Source: CAWDVH01 sp963805705 (GTDB lineage Bacteria > Actinomycetota > Actinomycetes > Streptosporangiales > Streptosporangiaceae). From it: 64,000 nt of DNA. A model generated the notes under the pieces. That model was given only the letters and a program-made list of their open reading frames with translations, was not told the origin of the DNA and ran no database searches. Position numbers and translations under genes: made by a program. Numbering within the stretch: position 1 is the first letter of the stretch; each line of letters opens with the position of its first letter. Below are positions 49,309 through 56,893 of this stretch, piece by piece. The stretch covers positions 1,612,001 through 1,676,000 of the forward strand of contig CAWDVH010000005.1 of assembly GCA_963805705.1 (NCBI GenBank), in the 5' to 3' direction.

Positions 49309-51290
49309 GGCCGGGACGGGGAAGGCTCGCCCGGATCGGCCGGAGCGGGTCCCGCGGTCGGATCAAGGCCGGATGAAATCGCGGCGTCAACGCTGAGCCG
49401 CTCATCGGCCTGAATCAGGTGCATCACGGCATTGATCAATGCCAGGTGCGAGAAGGCTTGCGGGAAGTTCCCGAGGTGACGTCCGGAGTGCGGGTCGATT
49501 TCCTCGGCGTACAGGAACAGCGGGCTGGCGTAGGAGAGCAGCTTCTCGCACAGCGCCCTGGCGCGGGGCAGTTCCCCGATCTCCGCCAGCGCGGAGACGA
49601 GCCAGAACGAGCAGATCGTAAACGTGCCCTCCTCGCCGCTGAAGCCGTCGTCGGTTTCCTCGACGCGGTAACGCAGGACTAGCTCGTCCTCGGTGAGCTC
49701 GTCGGCGATGGCCAGCACGGTTGCGCGCACCCGCGAGTCTCCGGGTGGCAGGAAGCCGACCAGCAGGATCAGCAGCAGCGACGCGTCCAGGGCGGTGGTG
49801 CCGTAGTGCTGGCAGAAAACCCCGCGGTCATCGGTGCCGTTGGCGCAAACGTCCGCGTGGATCTCATCGGCCGCCTTGCGCCACTCGGCCGCAGATTCCA
49901 GATCGCCGCGCAGCTCAGCCAGCTTCGCGCCCCGGTCGGCGGCCACCCAGCACAGGACTTTGGAGGCGGTGAAGTGCTGAGCCTGGCCACGGACCTCCCA
50001 CAGTCCCTGGTCGGGTTCCCGCCAGTGCGCGATCGCGGCTTCGACCTGCCGCTTGACCATCGGCCACCGGCGTTCGTCCAGCCGGTCACGGGAACGGGTG
50101 TGCAGGTAGACCGAGTCCAGCAGAACACCCCAGACGTCGTGCTGGCGCTGGTCCCAGGCACCGTTGCCGATACGGACCGGGCGGGCGCCGTCATAGCCGG
50201 ACAGGTGATCGAGGGTCTGCTCGGTCAGTTCCCGCTCGCCGCCGATCCCGTACATGATCTGCAGGTCGGCTTCCTGCTCGGCGAGGTCGGTGAGGAAGTA
50301 GAAGAAGTCGTTCGCTTCCCGGTCGAAGCCCAGGGTGTACAGGCCCCACAGCATGAACGTCGAGTCACGCAGCCAGGAGTAGCGGTAGTCATAGTTCCGG
50401 TCCCCGCCCGGCGTTTCCGGCAGCGACGAGGTGGCTGCCGCCAGCAGCGCGCCGGTCGGCGCATAGATCAGGCCCTTGAGGGTCAGGGCGGACCGCTGCA
50501 GGTACTTGCGCCACGGGTGATCAGGGAAATTGCCGCGGCTGATCCAGCCATGCCAGAAGTCCGCAGTCCGGGCGAGCCGCTGGTGAGCGTCAGCGAACGT
50601 CTCCGGTGCAGATCCGCCGCCCCACGAGAGGGCGCAGAACACCTGCTCCCCGGCCTGCAGGCGGCGCCGCGCCATCGCACGCGGGCCCTCGAACCCAAGG
50701 TTCAGATCGGTGGTCAGGCGGATCTGCGGTTCGTCGTCCAGCAGGACTTCTGCCTCTCCGTAGCCGTCTCCGAGGTGGCGCCAGGTACCGCGCCGGCGGC
50801 CATAGTCGAATGCTGGCTCGCACTCCAGGACGAAGTCGATCGACCCGTTGAGGCACCGCACAGTCCGCAGCAGCACCCGCTCGGCCCGGTGATCAGCGGG
50901 CACCCGCTGGAAGGTACTGGACCTGGCTGATTCATGGCGCCACGGCCCGACCAGCAGGACGTCACGAACGACGGCCCAGCCTCCCGGTGTCGCCCACGTC
51001 GTCTCCAGCACCATCGTCCCTGGCAGGTAACGCCGCCCGGCGGGAACCGTGACGTCCGCCGGGCCCAGCCGGAACCACCCGGCGCCCCGGTCCAGTATCG
51101 CCGCGAAAATGCTCGGGCCGTCCATCCGCGGCAGGCACATCCACTCCACGTTGCCGCTGGGCGCGATCAGGGCGGACACCTCGCAATCCGAGAGGAAGCC
51201 GTAGTCGGCGATCGGCGGGAACGGGCTTCCGCCCAGCATCGACCGGATCGGACGGCCGCTCCCGGCCGGGCTGTCAGTCACCGGATTCAC
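49305..51290 (-). CDS. Glycoside hydrolase family 15 protein (trehalase/glucoamylase-like)
   Basis: 661 residues. N-terminal beta-sandwich (PPIADYGFLSDCEVSALIAPSG, WMCLPRMDGPSIFAAILDR) and (alpha/alpha)6 catalytic domain: NYDYRYSWLRDSTFML holds the general-acid region, NGAWDQRQHDVWGVLLDSVYLH and GTFTICSFWLVSALAEIGEL the second half, with the base Glu expected at EEGTF. In actinobacteria this GH15 group includes trehalases, so trehalose hydrolysis to glucose is a fair guess. No signal peptide: cytosolic. GTG 51290 or ATG 51239. The glucose dehydrogenase gene diverges from it. Confidence 0.88.
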   Translation of the reverse strand: MNPVTDSPAGSGRPIRSMLGGSPFPPIADYGFLSDCEVSALIAPSGNVEWMCLPRMDGPSIFAAILDRGAGWFRLGPADVTVPAGRRYLPGTMVLETTWATPGGWAVVRDVLLVGPWRHESARSSTFQRVPADHRAERVLLRTVRCLNGSIDFVLECEPAFDYGRRRGTWRHLGDGYGEAEVLLDDEPQIRLTTDLNLGFEGPRAMARRRLQAGEQVFCALSWGGGSAPETFADAHQRLARTADFWHGWISRGNFPDHPWRKYLQRSALTLKGLIYAPTGALLAAATSSLPETPGGDRNYDYRYSWLRDSTFMLWGLYTLGFDREANDFFYFLTDLAEQEADLQIMYGIGGERELTEQTLDHLSGYDGARPVRIGNGAWDQRQHDVWGVLLDSVYLHTRSRDRLDERRWPMVKRQVEAAIAHWREPDQGLWEVRGQAQHFTASKVLCWVAADRGAKLAELRGDLESAAEWRKAADEIHADVCANGTDDRGVFCQHYGTTALDASLLLILLVGFLPPGDSRVRATVLAIADELTEDELVLRYRVEETDDGFSGEEGTFTICSFWLVSALAEIGELPRARALCEKLLSYASPLFLYAEEIDPHSGRHLGNFPQAFSHLALINAVMHLIQADERLSVDAAISSGLDPTAGPAPADPGEPSPSRP

Positions 51291-51447
51291 CCTCCCGGGT
51301 CTGTCCTGAACGGATCACCCAGATCCCATGGCTTTCCGCAGTAACTGAGATGTATCAGGTCTCCTGCGGGGCGGCCAACCCCGGAATCTCCTTTACTCTT
51401 TTTGATAAGAGCTTGTTGGCTGGCAGTTTCTGGTTCGGCTGCTTTCT

Positions 51448-51465
51448 TGTAACGCTACGTTTACA
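51448..51465. promoter_or_regulatory. Imperfect palindrome in divergent sugar-gene promoter region
   Basis: TGTAACGCTACGTTTACA: TGTAA and TTACA ends around a CG-centred core. The 51291-51552 gap is AT-rich for this genome and also holds an IR CTCTT/AAGAG (51396-51411) and -10-like TAGGAT (51520) and TATTAA (51530) upstream of the glucose dehydrogenase. Likely the shared control region of GH15 and glucose dehydrogenase; no gene is visible in the gap. Confidence 0.4.
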
Positions 51466-51552
51466 TGAACTGCTGCGATGGCGCAGGCTCTCGGGCAGAT
51501 CCGCTGTTACGCTGAGAGCTAGGATGAGCTATTAATCTCAAGAAAGGCCGCC

Positions 51553-52602
51553 GTGCGCGCAATCGGCGTCGTACCGGGAGACCCCGGCTCTGCTGGTGTC
51601 ATTGACGTGGCCGATCCGCCTCTTTCGGACGGCGCAGTCCTGGTACGCGGTCGCGTCGTTGGTATTTGCGGAACCGATGCGGAGATCGCCTATGACGGCT
51701 ACGGGACGGTTCCCGACGGAGCTGACCGGCTGGTGCTCGGGCATGAATCGCTCGGCGAGGTAGTGGAGGCGCCGCCGGGGAGCGGGCTGTTCCCCGGCGA
51801 CCTGGTCTCAGGAATTGTGCGCCGCCCCGATCCGGAACCATGTGCGTGCTGCGCGGCCGGTGAATGGGACATGTGCCGCAACGGGCGCTTCGTCGAGCGC
51901 GGCATCACCGGTGCCCCTGGCTATGGCAGCCAGCTATGGCGGGTTGATCCGGCCTACGCCATCAAGATCGACCCGGTCCTCGGCGGTCTGGGCGTGCTGC
52001 TGGAATCGACGTCGGTCGTGGCCAAGGCGTGGGAACACGCCGAGCGCATCGGCCGCCGGGCGTGCTATGTGCCCGAGGTGGCACTGATAACGGGCGCCGG
52101 GCCGGTCGGGCTGCTGGCGGCGATGCTGGCTCGGCAGCGTGGCCTGGACACCTGGGTCATCGACATCGTCACCGACGGGCCGAAACCGCAGCTGATCGCC
52201 GACCTCGGCGCCACCTATTCCAGCGCACGAGCATCCGAGCTGCCGGTGCACCCCGACGTGGTCATTGAATGCACCGGACACGGGGCCGTCCTCGCCGATG
52301 TCCTGGCCAGCGCCAGCCCGAACGCCACGATCGCCCTGGCCGGCCTTTCCCACCACCCCCATCTGGTCTCCGGGGACCTCAGCGCCGTAAACCGCAAGCT
52401 GGTGCTCGGAAACCAGGTCATCTTCGGTACTGTCAACGCTGCGCGGCGACACTATGACCAGGCGGCCGACGCCCTGGCCCGAGCGGATCCCGCGTGGCTG
52501 GCCAGGCTGCTCACCCGGCAGGTAACGATGGCGGCATGGCCCGAGGCTCTCGTCAAGGAACCCGACGACATCAAGGTCACCGTCACACTGGACGACGGAT
52601 AG
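51553..52602 (+). CDS. Glucose 1-dehydrogenase-like MDR
   Basis: 349 residues, zinc-type MDR. Catalytic-zinc Cys in GICGTDAEIAYDG and LVLGHESLGEVVE; structural-zinc region CACCAAGEWDMC; NAD(P) loop LITGAGPVGLLAAMLARQRG. The late segment VNRKLVLGNQVIFGTVNAARRHY is typical of the glucose dehydrogenase family. Would oxidise D-glucose to gluconolactone with NAD(P)+. GTG 51553 after AAGAAAGG. Divergent from the GH15 enzyme that could supply glucose, and 28 bp upstream of an NDH-2. Confidence 0.88.
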   Translation: MRAIGVVPGDPGSAGVIDVADPPLSDGAVLVRGRVVGICGTDAEIAYDGYGTVPDGADRLVLGHESLGEVVEAPPGSGLFPGDLVSGIVRRPDPEPCACCAAGEWDMCRNGRFVERGITGAPGYGSQLWRVDPAYAIKIDPVLGGLGVLLESTSVVAKAWEHAERIGRRACYVPEVALITGAGPVGLLAAMLARQRGLDTWVIDIVTDGPKPQLIADLGATYSSARASELPVHPDVVIECTGHGAVLADVLASASPNATIALAGLSHHPHLVSGDLSAVNRKLVLGNQVIFGTVNAARRHYDQAADALARADPAWLARLLTRQVTMAAWPEALVKEPDDIKVTVTLDDG

Positions 52603-52608
52603 GGCAGG

Positions 52609-52622
52609 CCTGACTGGTCAGG
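52609..52622 (+). promoter_or_regulatory. Short palindrome overlapping the ndh ribosome binding site
   Basis: CCTGACTGGTCAGG (stem CCTGA/TCAGG, loop CTGG) sits between two same-strand genes; its right arm shares bases with AGGAG, the Shine-Dalgarno of the gene at 52631. Could modulate translation initiation or be incidental. Confidence 0.3.
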
Positions 52623-52630
52623 AGTGGCGC

Positions 52631-53971
52631 ATGACGGGCGGACGGCACCGGGTGGTGGTGGTCGGCGGGGGTTTCGGCGGCATCAATGTCGTGCATGCGC
52701 TGGCTGGCGCCGACGCTGAGGTGACGGTGGTGGACCGGACGAATCATCACCTGTTCCAGCCGTTGCTCTATCAGGTCGCGGCGGGGATCCTGCCCGAGGG
52801 GCTAATCGCGCCGGCCCTGCGGAATGTGATCAGAAAGCAGGCGAACGCGCGGACGTTGCTGGCCGATGCGCAGGATATCGACGTGCCGGGCCGGGTGGTG
52901 TCCGCGGTTACCCCGGATCGGCGGATGCTGGCCGTGCCTTACGACACGCTGGTCGTCGCCGGCGGGGCCACGGATGCCTATTTCGGGCACGAGGAATGGG
53001 CGCAGTTCGCGCCGGGGATGAAAACCCTGGAAGATGCCCGCCACTTGCGCAGCCACATTCTCAGTGCCTTCGAGATGGCCGAGCTGGCCGCGGACCCGGC
53101 GGAGCGGGCGGCGTACCTGACGTTCGTGGTCGTGGGAGCCGGGCCGACGGGGGTGGAGCTGGCCGGCCAGCTGGCCGAGCTCGCGCACCAGGTCCTGCCG
53201 CGGGACTACCGCGCGGCGGTCACCACGGCGGCGCAGATCCTGCTGGTCAAGGCCGGCCCGGCGGCTCTGGGCACGTTCCACCCGAAGCTGCAGCGCTACA
53301 CCCGGCGGCGGCTGGAGAAGATGGGCGTCGACGTGCGGCTGGACACCGCGGCGATTGCGATGGACCACGACAGCATCACCGTGCAGGGCCCCGGCGGCCA
53401 GGAGCGGATCGGCGCCCGGACGAGGATCTGGGCGGCGGGCGTGCGGGCCTCGCCGCTGGCGGCGCTGCTCGCCGAGGCGACCGGCGCGCAGGCTGACCGC
53501 GCGGGCCGGGTCGCGGTGCTGCCCGACTGCAGCCTGCCCGGCCATCCGGAGATCTTCGCCGTCGGGGACATGATCACCCTGAACCAGCTGCCCGCCGTCG
53601 CCCAGCCGGCCATCCAGGAAGGAAAGTACGTCGGCCAGCTGATCCGGGCCCGGCTGGAAGGCAGCCCGCAGGAACGGCCCTTCCGGTACCGCGACAAGGG
53701 CAGCATGGCCACGATCGGCCACCTGTCGGCGGTCACCGAATCGTTCGGGATGAAATTCACCGGCCTGATCGGCTACACGATGTGGGGATTTATCCACGTC
53801 CTCTACCTGGTCGACTGGGGCAGCCGGCTCGGCACCATGCTCAACTGGGCCCGCACGCTGACCTTCTCCAGGAACCGGACCCACCGGATCATCACCTTCG
53901 AGCAGGCCGAATACGAGCTCACCGACCATCCCGCCGATCACCGAGGGCCGAGCGCAGCCCGTGAGTCGTGA
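52631..53971 (+). CDS. ndh: Type II NADH dehydrogenase
   Basis: 446 residues. FAD loop VVVVGGGFGGINVVHALAG, NHHLFQPLLYQVAAGIL (NDH-2 hallmark), NAD loop VVVGAGPTGVELAGQLAEL, FAD-binding IFAVGDMI and C-terminal AVAQPAIQEGKYVGQ. The last ~60 residues (SFGMKFTGLIGYTMWGFIHVLYLVDW) form the amphipathic membrane anchor. Oxidises NADH and reduces quinone without proton pumping. Lies in probable operon with the glucose dehydrogenase, whose NADH it could reoxidise. Confidence 0.93.
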   Translation: MTGGRHRVVVVGGGFGGINVVHALAGADAEVTVVDRTNHHLFQPLLYQVAAGILPEGLIAPALRNVIRKQANARTLLADAQDIDVPGRVVSAVTPDRRMLAVPYDTLVVAGGATDAYFGHEEWAQFAPGMKTLEDARHLRSHILSAFEMAELAADPAERAAYLTFVVVGAGPTGVELAGQLAELAHQVLPRDYRAAVTTAAQILLVKAGPAALGTFHPKLQRYTRRRLEKMGVDVRLDTAAIAMDHDSITVQGPGGQERIGARTRIWAAGVRASPLAALLAEATGAQADRAGRVAVLPDCSLPGHPEIFAVGDMITLNQLPAVAQPAIQEGKYVGQLIRARLEGSPQERPFRYRDKGSMATIGHLSAVTESFGMKFTGLIGYTMWGFIHVLYLVDWGSRLGTMLNWARTLTFSRNRTHRIITFEQAEYELTDHPADHRGPSAARES

Positions 53972-54035
53972 CGCGGGGTGGCGATCCGCAGACAACGTAC
54001 GCGCCGGTTACTTGAGCCATCCGCCGGGACGCGAG

Positions 54036-54647
54036 TCAGTGCTCGGGCGGGACGTCAGATGACCCGCGGGGACCAGCGGCGAGTGCCCGCTCCACTCGCC
54101 GGTCGGGTATCAGCCACATGAGCGCGACGATGACGTAGATGGCGACCGACAGCCAGCGGTTGACAGCAGCCAGCCCGATCCCGAGTGCGTAGAGCAGCGG
54201 TGACACTTTTCCCTTGAGATCGCGGCCGACCGCCAGCGCAAGGGTTGAGGCGTCGCCTTGCACGCGGATGATGGCGCCCTGCAGTGCGAAGTAGGCCAGC
54301 GACGCGGCGAGCAGGACGATGCCGTAAGCGGCTGCGGGCGTGGCGGCGAACTCGTTCTCGCCTAGCCACCCGGTGGTGAACGGGATGAGCGACAGCCAGA
54401 ACAGCAGATGCAGGTTGGCCCACAAGACGAGCCCGCTCACACGTTCGGTCGCCATGAGCAGGTGGTGGTGGTTGTTCCAGTAGATGCCGAGATAAACGAA
54501 GCTCAGCAGGTACGTCAGCAGGACAGGGATCGAGCCACCGAGCGCCGACCAGGTCGTACCATGCGGGGTCCGCAGCTCGAGCACCATGACGGTGATAAGG
54601 ATCGCGATGACCCCGTCGCTGAACGCCTCTACCCGCCTGGTTGACAT
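54036..54647 (-). CDS. TMEM175-family (DUF1211) potassium channel-like protein
   Basis: 203 residues with six hydrophobic helices. The family signature is in TM1, RRVEAFSDGVIAILITVMVLE (R-x3-FSD), followed by SIPVLLTYLLSFVYLGIYW, LVLWANLHLLFWLSLIPFTT and others. Bacterial TMEM175 proteins are potassium leak channels lacking a selectivity-filter TVGYG. ATG 54647. Function as a K+ channel is inferred from family. Stands alone. Confidence 0.9.
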   Translation of the reverse strand: MSTRRVEAFSDGVIAILITVMVLELRTPHGTTWSALGGSIPVLLTYLLSFVYLGIYWNNHHHLLMATERVSGLVLWANLHLLFWLSLIPFTTGWLGENEFAATPAAAYGIVLLAASLAYFALQGAIIRVQGDASTLALAVGRDLKGKVSPLLYALGIGLAAVNRWLSVAIYVIVALMWLIPDRRVERALAAGPRGSSDVPPEH

Positions 54648-54786
54648 GCGTAGACGTTACCCAAGACCAGCCGGCGGATCACTGCCCTTATCAGCGACCT
54701 GGCCCGGTGGGCAGCAAGGTGAATCTGCGCGGATGCGGTCCTCTTCGTGGCCGGGTGGCGTGCTCCGGGCGGCCGGGGGCGGCGCG

Positions 54787-55179
54787 CTACCCCCAGAACT
54801 CCGCCGTCGCGGCGGGATCAGATGTGTGAGTCCAGACCTCGGTTGCCTTGCCGTTCTCGGAATGGATGACGTGGACAAGATTGAGCTGAAGCTGCTTTCC
54901 TGACCGTTTCGCCCGTACCGTGGCTAGCGCGACGGTGTGGTCATTGCTGACCAGGACGTCGTGCAGTTCCGCTTGGACCGTGCCCCCGGAGAGCTCGGAG
55001 ATCTTGCCGAGTACCCCCATCACCTGAGCGATGCCTTCGTAGTCGCCGGCCAGCGGGCCCGTGCCGGCCACATGCCAGATGATGTTCTCGGCAAAGAACT
55101 GATTCTGCAGGGTGCCGTGGTCGCCTCGGCCGAATGCCGCGCTGGCCGCCCGCACCAGGTCCTCGTTTGGATGCGTCAT
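54787..55179 (-). CDS. SnoaL/NTF2-like domain protein
   Basis: 130 residues: NEDLVRAASAAFGRGDHGTLQNQFFAENIIWHVAGTGPLAGDYEGI then VHVIHSENGKATEVWTHTSDP. This is the small NTF2-like stress/isomerase-like fold; catalytic residues are not obvious. ATG 55179 follows a strong AAGGAGG. Located downstream of a P-loop kinase-like gene on the same strand (53-bp gap). The stretch 54648-54786 shows no gene. Confidence 0.85.
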   Translation of the reverse strand: MTHPNEDLVRAASAAFGRGDHGTLQNQFFAENIIWHVAGTGPLAGDYEGIAQVMGVLGKISELSGGTVQAELHDVLVSNDHTVALATVRAKRSGKQLQLNLVHVIHSENGKATEVWTHTSDPAATAEFWG

Positions 55180-55231
55180 ATGACCTCCTTCGGGCCAATG
55201 TGGCACCAATCATCAACACCGTCAATGGTCC

Positions 55232-55906
55232 CTAGTGACCCGCCGGCGGGGGCACGACTGGCCACTGCCACTGTGCGCTAGCGGATACGAGCGCGACCCG
55301 GGCGGCCTCACAATCGCAAGAAGGCAGCTGCCTCATCAGTTCAGCTGCTGAGGGCGCCGAGCTAGTGTCGATGCGGGCGAGCCCGAGGCGGCTGACGGCG
55401 CTGAGAATGAGCTGGTCATAGCGTTCAGTGCGGCCCAGGAACTTCTCCACGATGACCTTCTCTTCGGCGGCCCGCTCATCGAACCGGCTGGCCGAGTAAA
55501 TCCGGTCCCTCAGAGCCTCGGCGCTGGCGGTGAGCCATACCGCTGCCGTGTTCGGGGTTTTCAGGGCGGCAACACGGTCGGGCAATACGCCAGATCCCTC
55601 CAGGATCAGCCGGCGGGCACCGGTGTCCGTGGCTCGCGCCGCCACTATTTCCCGGATGCGAGGCCACAGCCGCTGGTAGTGGCGCAGCTGCTCGGTGGTG
55701 AGCTCGTCGACCGAGAGCGAGAGGTAGTGGGCCGCCACGTGCCCGGGGAAGGGCCCGTTGCTTGTTGCCCAGGGCCGGCCGGGATGCCGGGCGAGGCCGT
55801 CTGTGGACACATGTTCCCAGCCGAGCCCGGCGGCCAGCGCCCGGGCGAGAGTGGACTTCCCCACGTGCGACGTCCCGCCGATCAGCACAACCCTGACGTC
55901 GCGCAT
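55232..55906 (-). CDS. P-loop kinase-like protein (zeta-toxin/2-phosphoglycerate kinase-like)
   Basis: 224 residues. Walker A LIGGTSHVGKSTLARALA at the N-terminus; RRLILEGSGVLPDRVAAL as Walker-B-like strand; AVWLTASAEALRDRIYSASRF as lid-like Arg region. Pattern of small-molecule kinases such as 2-phosphoglycerate kinase or gluconate kinase-like proteins. ATG 55906 chosen for its GAGGAGGG site; the frame extends 23 codons upstream. Substrate unknown; divergent from a 50-residue membrane protein. Confidence 0.8.
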   Translation of the reverse strand: MRDVRVVLIGGTSHVGKSTLARALAAGLGWEHVSTDGLARHPGRPWATSNGPFPGHVAAHYLSLSVDELTTEQLRHYQRLWPRIREIVAARATDTGARRLILEGSGVLPDRVAALKTPNTAAVWLTASAEALRDRIYSASRFDERAAEEKVIVEKFLGRTERYDQLILSAVSRLGLARIDTSSAPSAAELMRQLPSCDCEAARVALVSASAQWQWPVVPPPAGH

Positions 55907-56021
55907 CTGGCCCTCCTCAGCTGCCGCCTGCGCCGGTCGGCGGCTGTCGTCGATGTGGCCGGTGAGATAGATCATGACCGCATCGGAAACGACGAGCCGG
56001 TCACAGCCGCGTGACGGGCGG

Positions 56022-56060
56022 TCAGGGCTGACCCTGATACGCAGGGGGCTATCTCAGGGT
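56022..56060. promoter_or_regulatory. Cluster of TCAGGG half-sites
   Basis: TCAGGG-CTGA-CCCTGA (56022-56037, perfect 6-bp inverted repeat) followed by another TCAGGGT at 56054-56060. It lies in the 250-bp divergent gap between the kinase-like gene and the 50-residue membrane protein. Candidate regulator site; otherwise 55907-56155 holds no gene. Confidence 0.35.
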
Positions 56061-56155
56061 CGGACTGGGGCTGTTCCCGATCGCCATGGGCCGCCGACGG
56101 CGGCAGTCTGGGGACATCGGCACAAGCCATGCAACATGAACGGAGACCGATCACC

Positions 56156-56308
56156 ATGCTGGCGATCATCGTCCTCATCCTCCTGGCCATCGTGGCCCTG
56201 ACCGTCCTCAGCTTCGCTGCGCACGTCCTGTTCTCCCCGTGGCTGCTGATCGTGGCCGTTGGCATCCTGGTCTGGGTCAAGTTCCGTCCGCGGCACTCCC
56301 GCCGGTAA
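56156..56308 (+). CDS. 50-residue hydrophobic membrane protein
   Basis: ATG 56156, nine nucleotides after GGAGA, to TAA 56308. MLAIIVLILLAIVALTVLSF then HVLFSPWLLIVAVGILVWV form two hydrophobic helices, ending in the basic tail KFRPRHSRR. Similar short hydrophobic proteins occur widely in actinomycetes with no known role. Too short for common ORF filters but composition and RBS support it. Confidence 0.6.
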   Translation: MLAIIVLILLAIVALTVLSFAAHVLFSPWLLIVAVGILVWVKFRPRHSRR

Positions 56309-56337
56309 CCCGAGAACCACTGGTTCGAAGCTTCGGG
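56309..56337. terminator. Stem-loops between convergent genes
   Basis: CCCGA (56309) pairs with TCGGG (56333), enclosing AACCA-C-TGGTT (56315-56325) and the palindrome CGAAGCTTCG (56326-56335). It lies in the 30-bp gap between the convergent 50-residue membrane protein and NUDIX genes; candidate terminator for both. Confidence 0.4.
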
Positions 56338-56338
56338 A

Positions 56339-56773
56339 TCACAGGCCGATGTTGGACTTGGCTCCCATGTAGGAGCCGGCCCCGGGGAATCCGGCCTGGG
56401 CCAGCTGCCCGAACTTCTCCGTGAAACCCAGGCTCGGCAGGCCCACGAGCTTCACGAACTCCACGCTCCGGATCGGCCGCAGGTCAGCGCCCGGCGTGAC
56501 ATCTGCGACGGTTCCGCCGGTGCGCTTGGCTTCGAAGGTGACATGCACAACGTGGATGCCACCGGGCAGGTAATCGCAGACGTACAGCAGCCGGCCGACC
56601 GCCACCTCGATCCCGGTCTCCTCGCGCATCTCCCGGACCAGCGCGGCACTGAGGGACTCACCTTCCTCGACCTTCCCGCCGGGCAGCGACCAGGCCCGCC
56701 CGCTGCCCGTGTCCTGGTTGAGCAGAAGGATGTGATCGTTCTCGATGACGACTCCGGTGACCCGAATATGCAC
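56339..56773 (-). CDS. NUDIX hydrolase
   Basis: 144 residues. NUDIX box GGKVEEGESLSAALVREMREETGIEV fits Gx5Ex7REUxEExGU at about residues 32-54, preceded by ILLLNQDTGSGRAWSLP. Hydrolyses nucleoside diphosphates linked to another group; specificity unknown, mutT-like sanitation is possible. Start GTG 56773 (MHIRVTG). Confidence 0.9.
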   Translation of the reverse strand: MHIRVTGVVIENDHILLLNQDTGSGRAWSLPGGKVEEGESLSAALVREMREETGIEVAVGRLLYVCDYLPGGIHVVHVTFEAKRTGGTVADVTPGADLRPIRSVEFVKLVGLPSLGFTEKFGQLAQAGFPGAGSYMGAKSNIGL

Positions 56774-56893
56774 GCGCTGAACCTACCCCCAGAAGACGTC
56801 GCGGTGAGGACCAGCATGAGGTTGGGGGCGTGCTGGCGGCCGGTGGCCTGGGCACCCGGGTTCATCACTGGGCCCGCTGCCTCCCCCAGGGGT

